DNA of 64,000 bases from Gp6-AA40 sp964505975 (GTDB lineage: Bacteria > Acidobacteriota > Vicinamibacteria > Vicinamibacterales > UBA2999), in NCBI GenBank assembly GCA_964505975.1, contig CAZDLW010000004.1, positions 20,101-84,100 on the forward strand. The letters are read 5' to 3'. The notes below the pieces were generated by a model, which was given only the letters and a program-made list of their open reading frames with translations, had not been told where the DNA came from and searched no databases. The translations under genes were made by a program, and so were the position numbers. Position 1 is the stretch's first letter. Every line of letters begins with the position of its first letter. Below are positions 44,304 to 51,800 of this stretch, piece after piece.

Positions 44304-44830
44304 TCACTCAGGAACCCGTGTGCGTTCCTGCACGCGCGCGCCCGACAGGATGTTCGCCAGCCCGTAGTGGCCTTCGTGACAGGCGACTTCGTACGGGCGT
44401 TCGTCCGTCCTCCACAGCGTGTTTTCGAGCGTCCACGGCGTCGCGAACGTCTGCGGATCGGTCAGCGTGAGCTGGTAGATAATCGCGTCGGCGTCGACCC
44501 GCGTGAAACGCTCCACCAGGCGCAGGTATCGCGTTGCTCCCCTGACGTTTCCCTTGTCGTTGAAGTTCGTCGTCTCGACGACGAGCGTCTGGCCCTCCCA
44601 CCAGCCGCGTGGGTCGCCGAGCCGCTGCCGGATGCCTGGCCCGAGGCGGGACGGCGATCGAGCGGCACGATGCGGACCTCTTGCATCATCTCGGTCACAA
44701 TCGACACGTAGTCGGGCGCCTGGAAGATCTGGTGATAGTTGTTGTAGAAGGGATTCGGAGAGAACAGCCCTCCAGTCGTAATGCACCGCTCGTCGTAGCT
44801 GCGATCGGTATAGGTCTCCACAGCGAGCGC
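44304..44830 (-). pseudogene. Fragment of the secreted WxGDxL family, frameshifted
   Basis: The upstream part (frame near 44840-44660) encodes SYDERCITTGG, NPFYNNYHQIFQAPDYVSIV and RIVPLDRRP; a frame change near 44640 then gives WWEGQTLVVETTNFNDKGNV, RLVERFTRVDADAIIYQLTL and ACHEGHYGLANILSGAR up to the stop at 44304. Both halves together are the C-terminal region of a common acidobacterial secreted protein family, distantly like 37780-39201. The N-terminal part is gone, so it is a pseudogene. Function of the family unknown. Confidence 0.7.
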
Positions 44831-45062
44831 ACCGACCACCACTTCGCCTCACGGCGGAGCGGCGATACCACGCTCGACTGGCTCCGGCTTGGCGGGGCGT
44901 GAGCCCAGCGCAACGGTTCGCGGAACATGCCGTCACACCGCACGGCGGCTGGGACGGTGCTCGGGGTTGTGGCGCTGCTGGCAGCGTACCTGCCGGCCGG
45001 CCGCGAGGCGTGCATCAACCCGGAGGCGGCCCCGCGTTGCGACGGACCTCTGGCCCACAGCC

Positions 45063-46406
45063 TCACACTCCGCCAATCGTCCCCGTGCTGTCGCCGAACG
45101 AATCCCGTTCCACGCCGACTTTGTCGAGAATCGTCAGGTGGAGGTTGGCGAGCGGGGTCGTTTCGCGCAGCTCGATGTGCTGACCTCCCCGGAGGGCGCC
45201 GTCGCCGCCCCCGACGAGGATGGTCGGGAGTGGGTGTCCGTTGTGCCGGTCGCTGTTGGACATGTTCGAACCGTACAGGAACATCGCGTGGTCCAGCAGT
45301 GTGCCGTCGCCGTCTGGAATGGCGGCGATCTTGTCGAGGAACGCGGCAAAACGTTCCATGTGCCACGTCTGAATCCTGACGAGCTTCTCGAGCCGGCTCA
45401 GATCGTTGGCGTGATGCGAGACAGGATGAAAGGAGTCCGACACGCCGATGTGGTTGTAGGTGCGGTTGGTGCCCTCGGCCACCATGATGTAAGAGGCCAC
45501 GCGCGTGAGATCCGCCTGGTACGCCAGCGCGATCAAGTCGAACAGCAGGTCAACCTGCTCGCCAAAGGCGTTCAGCTCCCCGATCGGCACCCCGGGCACG
45601 TCGATGCCCGACAGGTCGCGGCTCGCGGCCACTTCCACCCGACGCTCGATCTCACGCACCGTGTCCAGGTAGTTGTCCAGCACCACCCGATCCCCCGGAT
45701 CCAGATCCCGCCGCAACGCGCGCGTGCGGTCACGGATGCGGTCCAGCAGGCTCATCGTGTGGTTCGAGATGGCAGTCCGCTCCTCGGGCGTATCTCCCTC
45801 CCCGAACAGCTGCATGAACACCTTGCGGGGATTGTGCTCCATGGGCAGCGGGGAATGCGGATCGCGGAAGGAGAGCGTGGCGTTGTAGTAGCAGCCCGCT
45901 CCGCTGCAGGCCGCCGCCTGCTGGGTGGTTTCCGCCGCCACTTCCAGGGACGGCAGCGTGGTGTCCTGGCCGATGTGCCGCGCCACCACCTGATCGAGCG
46001 TCATGGACATGTTCGCACCGGCAGAACCCCTGTCGGGCCTGATCCCGCTCAGCCACGTGGCCGGTGCGAGGCTGTGCACGCCACCCACCATGGCCCGGTT
46101 CTCGAGGTTCCCGAACGAGGTGACATGACGCTTGTGCAGCTCCAGCGACGACATGATCGGACTCAGCGTGAAGTCGGCACCCGAGCCGCTGGGCGTCCAC
46201 CGGTCCATCTGTGGTCCGTGCGAGGTATTGCCCATGATCGCACCGTGCGGAATGTAGAAGAACCCCACGCGCAGCTTCGGCCTGGCAGCCGTCTGCGAGA
46301 GGGCGGTCGCAGCCGGGATCATGGCATCGAGCAGCGGCAGGGCCAGCGCAACACCGGCGCCTCGCAGCACGGTGCGACGGGACAGGTGTCGTTTCGTCAG
46401 GAACAT
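45063..46406 (-). CDS. DUF1552 secreted protein
   Basis: 447 residues from the ATG at 46406, with AGGAG seven bases upstream. The Tat signal (HLSRRTVLRGAGVALALPLL) and the DUF1552 body (VGFFYIPHGAIMGNTSHGPQ, NHTMSLLDRIRDRTRALRRD, FLYGSNMSNSDRHNGHPLPT) are complete. The family is fixed as a neighbour of DUF1592-group cytochromes in Planctomycetota and Acidobacteriota; its own fold is akin to sulfatase-like DUF1501 proteins, role unknown. It lies 89 bp after the cytochrome gene on the same strand, so both form one operon. Confidence 0.92.
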   Translation of the reverse strand: MFLTKRHLSRRTVLRGAGVALALPLLDAMIPAATALSQTAARPKLRVGFFYIPHGAIMGNTSHGPQMDRWTPSGSGADFTLSPIMSSLELHKRHVTSFGNLENRAMVGGVHSLAPATWLSGIRPDRGSAGANMSMTLDQVVARHIGQDTTLPSLEVAAETTQQAAACSGAGCYYNATLSFRDPHSPLPMEHNPRKVFMQLFGEGDTPEERTAISNHTMSLLDRIRDRTRALRRDLDPGDRVVLDNYLDTVREIERRVEVAASRDLSGIDVPGVPIGELNAFGEQVDLLFDLIALAYQADLTRVASYIMVAEGTNRTYNHIGVSDSFHPVSHHANDLSRLEKLVRIQTWHMERFAAFLDKIAAIPDGDGTLLDHAMFLYGSNMSNSDRHNGHPLPTILVGGGDGALRGGQHIELRETTPLANLHLTILDKVGVERDSFGDSTGTIGGV

Positions 46407-46495
46407 GGAGAGCTCCTTGTGAAGCTGTCAAACGCGTGATGCGGCAGTACGATTCGAATTCTTCATGTTGAATTCTGAGTTCTGAGTTACACGCG

Positions 46496-49003
46496 TCAGT
46501 CCCCTTTCGCCTGCATCCGGAACGCATCGCTCGTCACAATGCCGGAGACAATGGCCGACAGCCGATAGTCCTCTGCCGCGGCCCGGCGGACCACGGCGCG
46601 GACCTGGGGCATGTCGAATGGCTCGAGCTCCCGACCCAGCGCATACAGCATCAGCTTTTCGGTGAGCGCGTGCACGAACAGGTCGGTGCCGCCGAACAAC
46701 GCCGCGCGCAGCTCGACTGGGCCATCGACGGCCCGCCCGTTCGGCAGCACCGTGCCGGCGTCAATCGGAGCATCGGCTTCCTCGTCCCGCTCGCGCCATC
46801 GGCCGATGGCATCGAAGTGTTCCAGGGCGAACCCGATGGGATCGATGACGCCATGACACTGGTTGCAGCCCGGGTTGGCGCGATGACTTTCGAGTCGCGC
46901 CCGCAGCGTCATGGGCACGTCGTCATCGGGATTGGAGAGATCGGTTTCCACGTCGGGCGGCGGCGGTGTCGGCGGCGTTCCCATCAGCTTGTCCATGACC
47001 CACGCGCCACGCAGCACCGGCGAGGTGCGATTCCCGTACGAGGTCCGCAGCAGCACGGCACCCTTCCCCAGCAGCCCCCACCGCCGGACATCGTCGAGCT
47101 GCACGCGCCGGAACTGCGGGCCCAGCACCGAAGTGATTCCGTAGTGCTTGGCCAGCCGCTCGTTCAGGAACGTATGGTCGGCCGTGAGCAGCTCGCTCAC
47201 GTTGCGATCCTCGAGCAGCACGCTTGCCACGAAGGACTCGATCTCGGCGGCCATGTCCCGTCGCAACTGCTCGCTGAACGTTGGAAACAATTCCGGATCC
47301 GGCTCCACGTCGCCGAGGTTGTCCACGTCCAGCCACTTGAGGGCGAAGTTGCGCACGAGGGCCGTCGCGCGCGGGTCGTCCAGCATCCGGCGTGCCTCCT
47401 GCTGGAGCACCTCCGGGTCGGTCAGTCTGCCCGCATCAGCCAGATCCAGCAGTTCGTCGTCCGGCCCCTGGCTCCAGAGGAAGAAGGAGAGCCGCGACGC
47501 CAGCTCCAGACGGTTCAGGGCGAATTCGGCGCGATCCTGTGCCCCCTCGGGAGTCCGGATTACCCGGTAAAGGAACTCAGGGCTCACCAGCACCGCTGCG
47601 ATGACCCGCTCGATACCTGCATCGAATCCGCCTCCGCCTGGCGACATCGGCGCGGCGGGTCCACGTGCGCCTGACGGCTCCAGCGCGGCACGCCCACCCG
47701 GATCCCCTGACGGCATCGCCGGGGTCTGCCATCCGCGATCGAAGAACCCCATGAGCTCATCGATGTCTTCGTCCGTCACCGGCCGGCGGAACGCGCGGCG
47801 GGCAAGGTGTTCCGAGATGCGGCGGGCGCAGGCGCGTTCATCGGCAGCTTCGGCAGTGTCGGGGCGCCCCTGAGGTTCTCGAAGGGTTGAAGGTCGACAG
47901 ATGAAGATGCGCTGGCGACTGAGGGTGTCGGACACCCCCGGAGAATTGAACGGACCCACGATCCGAACGCCATCCACGAGCCGCGGCGCCCGGTGGCCCC
48001 GGCTGAACTCATCGCCGGGCAGCACCGCCACGAACTCATCCGATTCGACACGGGCGCGCTCGATGAAAGTTACGGCCACATCACGGGTCCCGGCCTCGAC
48101 GTGCACGGGGATATTCGCGAATCGCGCCATGACCTCGGCGCGTCCGGGCGCTCCGGCGCGCTCGACAATGCGCAGGTCGTCCAGCCCTCCCAGCGACTCG
48201 CGAAACACTTCGCGGCCGTCCACCAGAACGATCAGCGTATGGCGCGTCTCCAGTGCATAGGTATAGAGGTCGATGCCCAGATCCGGAATCGTGAACCGGT
48301 ACTCCCCATCCGCGGGGAAGTTATGTCTGAACGTCACTCCGCCCCGCGTGCCGAGTGGCAGTCCGTCGATGTGGACCGCCTGGTCGCCGTCCGGCTGTCG
48401 GTAATGTGCGCTGGAGGGCTTCGGTACAGAGTCGCCCACGGCGAGCCGTGCCGCGAGTCGCGCAGCCGCGACGTACTGATCGAGGAAGGCGGGCGAGATG
48501 CTGAGCGCCGCGGCGATATTGTCGAACCCGTGGACCTGGATCTCCGCCGGCAGAAGTTGCTCGGCATCGAGCTCGATACCCAGCAGATCGTTGACCGCGG
48601 TTCCGAACTCCGTTCGTGTGAGGCGTTGAATCGGGACGTGGCCGGCAACGCGGCCGCCAGGGGCGGCATCGAGAGTTGCCTCGAGCCACGCCACGAACGC
48701 GTCGACTTCGCGCTGATCCGGCTGGCGGCTTCCGGGCGGCGGCATCTGCCGGCCGCGCAGTTTGCGCAGGGCAGCTTCCCAGACGCCGGCATGTTCGTGC
48801 ACTGCGTCCAGCGTCAAGGCGTCGAAGGCCACGCCTCCAGCACGCACCGCCGGGCTGTGGCACCCGGCGCAGTAGGTGCCGATCAGTATCCGCGCCTGTT
48901 CGGCGCCGCCGTCCTGTGCCAGGACCGCAGGAGCCGCGGTCTGTCCGAGAGCGACAACCGTCGCCGCGGCAAGGGCGAAGCCGATACAGATGGCCCGCAT
49001 CAT
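46496..49003 (-). CDS. DUF1592-group cytochrome c protein (DUF1587/1595/1592/1588/1585)
   Basis: 835 residues from the ATG at 49003, with GAGGTGA eight bases upstream. A signal peptide (ICIGFALAAATVVALGQTAA) precedes a Planctomycete-type heme site TYCAGCHSPA (CxxCH about 45-49), then DUF1587 (IQRLTRTEFGTAVNDLLGIE), a beta-rich insert, DUF1595, DUF1592 (LNRLELASRLSFFLWSQGPD), DUF1588 (NRTSPVLRGAWVMDKLMGTP, then NPGCNQCHGVIDPIGFALEH with a second CxxCH) and DUF1585 at the end. It is a periplasmic, probably diheme, protein acting with the DUF1552 product in the same operon. The reaction is not known. Confidence 0.92.
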   Translation of the reverse strand: MMRAICIGFALAAATVVALGQTAAPAVLAQDGGAEQARILIGTYCAGCHSPAVRAGGVAFDALTLDAVHEHAGVWEAALRKLRGRQMPPPGSRQPDQREVDAFVAWLEATLDAAPGGRVAGHVPIQRLTRTEFGTAVNDLLGIELDAEQLLPAEIQVHGFDNIAAALSISPAFLDQYVAAARLAARLAVGDSVPKPSSAHYRQPDGDQAVHIDGLPLGTRGGVTFRHNFPADGEYRFTIPDLGIDLYTYALETRHTLIVLVDGREVFRESLGGLDDLRIVERAGAPGRAEVMARFANIPVHVEAGTRDVAVTFIERARVESDEFVAVLPGDEFSRGHRAPRLVDGVRIVGPFNSPGVSDTLSRQRIFICRPSTLREPQGRPDTAEAADERACARRISEHLARRAFRRPVTDEDIDELMGFFDRGWQTPAMPSGDPGGRAALEPSGARGPAAPMSPGGGGFDAGIERVIAAVLVSPEFLYRVIRTPEGAQDRAEFALNRLELASRLSFFLWSQGPDDELLDLADAGRLTDPEVLQQEARRMLDDPRATALVRNFALKWLDVDNLGDVEPDPELFPTFSEQLRRDMAAEIESFVASVLLEDRNVSELLTADHTFLNERLAKHYGITSVLGPQFRRVQLDDVRRWGLLGKGAVLLRTSYGNRTSPVLRGAWVMDKLMGTPPTPPPPDVETDLSNPDDDVPMTLRARLESHRANPGCNQCHGVIDPIGFALEHFDAIGRWRERDEEADAPIDAGTVLPNGRAVDGPVELRAALFGGTDLFVHALTEKLMLYALGRELEPFDMPQVRAVVRRAAAEDYRLSAIVSGIVTSDAFRMQAKGD

Positions 49004-49375
49004 AGGGCTCACCTCGTCGCCAATCCTACGAACGGCGGTTGACGTCAGCCGTGGTTGAGTTCGGTCGTGGGGGCCGGCTCTCAGCCGGCCCGGCGAGACG
49101 TCTCGAATCACCGACCCGTTGGAGATGATAGCCCGCCGCGAGCGGAATCCGCCAGGGCGGTGTCGCTCGACGATGAAGCACCCGCATCTGCACTTGCGGC
49201 TGTCCGATGGATGTGCCGCGCCATCGGTGTGCTATCGTTCGTGATTCGTTGGCGCCTACCTGTCTCAGGGCTGTGCCGTGGCCAATCCGAGCGATCTCTG
49301 GGATGAACCGCGCCCGTGGCGCTGCCCGATGGGATGACCGGGCTCCTCTGTGCCCTTCGTCCACCGGATGACCGA
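49004..49375. other. Divergent intergenic region
   Basis: 372 bp between the leftward cytochrome operon and a rightward kinase gene. GGGGGCCGGCTCTCAGCCGGCC at about 49069-49090 forms a hairpin like others in the window. No gene is supported. Reading frames in this gap are low-complexity arginine-rich shadows. Confidence 0.4.
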
Positions 49376-51619
49376 ATGAGCCTGCTTGGACGGCGGCTTG
49401 GTCCGTTCGAGATCGTCACGCTGCTCGGGAAGGGCGGCATGGGCGAGGTGTACCGCGCGCACGATGCACGTCTGAGGCGCGATGTCGCCATCAAGGCACT
49501 TCCCGCCGAGCTCGCCCTGGAGCCGGATCGGCTGGCGCGTCTGCGGCGAGAGGCGCGGATGCTGGCGGCGCTCACCCATCCCAACGTCGCGGTTCTCTAT
49601 GGTCTGGAGGAGTCGGACGACGGCACCTTCCTGGTGATGGAGCTCGTCGAGGGCGAGACCCTGGACGAGCGGCTCGCGCGGACCGGTCCGCTGGCGTGGA
49701 ACGAGGCACTGACGGTCGCCACGCAGATCGCCGACGCCCTCGGCGCGGCGCACGCCAAGGGGATCGTCCACCGTGACGTGAAGCCCACGAACATCAAGCT
49801 CACGCCCGACGGACGGGTCAAAGTGCTGGACTTCGGCCTGGCCAAGTCGCACGGGCGAGGCGGGCCGACCGACGAGACGGTCCTGCGGCCGACGCTGTCT
49901 GGATTGGAGACGCAGCCGGGAATGATCATCGGCACGCCCACCTACATGAGCCCCGAACAGGTACGCGGTCAGGCAAGCGACCATCGGTCGGATGTCTGGG
50001 CGATCGGGTGTGTGCTGTACGAGCTGTGCACCGGGGCACGGGCGTTCTCCGGCGCGACCCTGCCGGACACGCTGGCGGCCGTGTTGCAGTGTGAGCCCGA
50101 GTGGCGCGCGCTGCCGGCCACGGCACCCGGTGGCCTTCAGGCGTTTCTCGCGCGATGTCTCGCGAAGGACCCGGCCTGGCGCTGGCAGAGCGTCCCCGAT
50201 CTGCACGAGGCGCTGACGCAGATCGGTCCCGGCCGCGGCTCGACACCTGGACGGGGACGCATGGACGGGCTGGTCGTGCTGCCGCTGCGCAATCTCTCCG
50301 GCGACCCGGCCCAGGACTACTTCGCCGACGGCATGACCGAGGCGCTCATCTGGGATCTGGCGAAGCTCCGGGCCCTCCGCGTCATTTCACGGACCTCGGC
50401 GATGGTCTACAAGAACACCAGTCTGCCACTGCCGGAGATCGCGCGGGCGCTGCACGTGGATGGCGTGATGGAGGGGTCGGTCGTGCGCGACGGCCAGCGA
50501 GTGCACATTCGGGCGCAACTGATCGACGCCTCCACGGACACGACGGTGTGGGGAGGCAGCTACGAACGCGACCTGAAGGACATTCTGATCCTGCAGAGCG
50601 AAATCGCCCGGACCATCGCCCGCGAGATCCAGGTGGTGGTGACGCCGGAAGAGATCCGGCACCTCGCCGAGGGCGCCCGCACGGTGGATCCGGTCGCCTA
50701 CGAGGCGTATCTCAAGGGTCAGTTCCACTGGGGCAAGCTCACGCCGTCCGATCTCGACGCCGCGCTCGGATACTTCGAGCGGGCACGCGGACGGGAAGCA
50801 GCGCTCGGCGACGTCGGGATTGCTGCCGTCTGGGTCGCGCGCCAGCAGATGAATCTGGCGCCGCCCTCCGTCTCGGGGCCGCGTGCGAAGGCGGCCATTC
50901 AGCGCGCCCTCGATGCGGGCGACCATCTGCCGGAAGTCCACTACGTGAACGCGCTGGTGAAATGCGCCATCGACTGGGACTGGGACGCGGCGCACGCGGA
51001 GTTTGCACGCACGTTCCAACTCCGCCCGGGGTTCGCGGAGGCCCACGCGTACTACTCGCACCTCCTGATCATGATGGACCGCCCGCAGGAGGCGATTCGC
51101 GAGATGCAGCACGCCCTGGACCTCGACCCCCACAATGCCCTGTTCCGATGCCTCTACGGCATCGTGCTCGTTATCGCGCGCGAGTTCGATCGAGCCATCA
51201 GCGAGTTTCGGGAAGTCCAGCTCGTGGTGCCCGCCAACGCCGTGATCAGCCGAGGTCTCCACATGGCGCTCCACCTGACCGGCCGGCGCGAGGAGGCGCG
51301 CGCGGAGCAGCGAGCGTGGTTCACGACCCTACGCGACACCGAGGCCATGGCCGCGCTGGACGCGGGCACCGACTATGCCGATGCCATGCTTCGTGCGGCC
51401 GAGACACTCGCCGCTCGAGGGCGCACGGGCTACTATTCGCCCTGCGACATCTCGCGTCTGTACCTGACTGCGGGACGGAAGACAGAGGCGATGGATTGGC
51501 TGGAAATCGCCTTGGCGCAACGCGATCCCGATATGCCGTACGTGCGTAACGTCCTCAACGAGCCGCTCTTCGAGGAGCCGCGCTTTCAGGGCATCGTGCG
51601 ACAGATGCGTTTCCCGTGA
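49376..51619 (+). CDS. Ser/Thr protein kinase with TolB-like and TPR C-terminus
   Basis: 747 residues from the ATG at 49376. The kinase domain is complete: GKGGMGEV (18-25), Lys 40 in VAIKA, HRDVKPTN (132-139), DFGLA (152-156), GTPTYMSPEQVRG. After about residue 290 comes a TolB-like N-terminal module (VLPLRNLSGDPAQDYFADGM, then ALHVDGVMEGSVVRDGQRVH), followed by TPR-like helices (AHAEFARTFQLRPGFAEAHA, AIREMQHALDLDPHNALF). No membrane helix is evident, so it is probably soluble. This kinase architecture is expanded in Acidobacteriota. It is followed by a second, unlike kinase gene on the same strand. Confidence 0.92.
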   Translation: MSLLGRRLGPFEIVTLLGKGGMGEVYRAHDARLRRDVAIKALPAELALEPDRLARLRREARMLAALTHPNVAVLYGLEESDDGTFLVMELVEGETLDERLARTGPLAWNEALTVATQIADALGAAHAKGIVHRDVKPTNIKLTPDGRVKVLDFGLAKSHGRGGPTDETVLRPTLSGLETQPGMIIGTPTYMSPEQVRGQASDHRSDVWAIGCVLYELCTGARAFSGATLPDTLAAVLQCEPEWRALPATAPGGLQAFLARCLAKDPAWRWQSVPDLHEALTQIGPGRGSTPGRGRMDGLVVLPLRNLSGDPAQDYFADGMTEALIWDLAKLRALRVISRTSAMVYKNTSLPLPEIARALHVDGVMEGSVVRDGQRVHIRAQLIDASTDTTVWGGSYERDLKDILILQSEIARTIAREIQVVVTPEEIRHLAEGARTVDPVAYEAYLKGQFHWGKLTPSDLDAALGYFERARGREAALGDVGIAAVWVARQQMNLAPPSVSGPRAKAAIQRALDAGDHLPEVHYVNALVKCAIDWDWDAAHAEFARTFQLRPGFAEAHAYYSHLLIMMDRPQEAIREMQHALDLDPHNALFRCLYGIVLVIAREFDRAISEFREVQLVVPANAVISRGLHMALHLTGRREEARAEQRAWFTTLRDTEAMAALDAGTDYADAMLRAAETLAARGRTGYYSPCDISRLYLTAGRKTEAMDWLEIALAQRDPDMPYVRNVLNEPLFEEPRFQGIVRQMRFP

Positions 51620-51686
51620 CCTGAGTGACGGAACTTGTCGAGGATACGCCCTCGGGATTGGGCAGGCGCCGACTCGATTCACAGCG

Positions 51687-51716
51687 TTCAATACACATAA
51701 GGTGAGGTTCTATACT
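51687..51716 (+). promoter_or_regulatory. Possible sigma-70 promoter
   Basis: TTCAAT (51687-51692) and TATACT (51711-51716) are separated by 18 bases, in an unusually AT-rich stretch for this window, 85 bp before the kinase ATG at 51801. The -35 element is weak and no transcription start is known. Confidence 0.3.
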
Positions 51717-51800
51717 GCAGCATCGACTGCAACGTTCCCCCCGTCGACGGGCCGGCGCCGGCCGAGTGGTTGTGTCGTGCAGCGGTAGTAGACTGGCACG

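Noticed and set aside
44927..45379. Plus-strand frame with a signal-peptide-like start (MPSHRTAAGTVLGVVALLAA)
   Set aside because: No ribosome-binding site, the remainder runs antisense into the DUF1552 gene and turns into Arg/Cys-rich nonsense.
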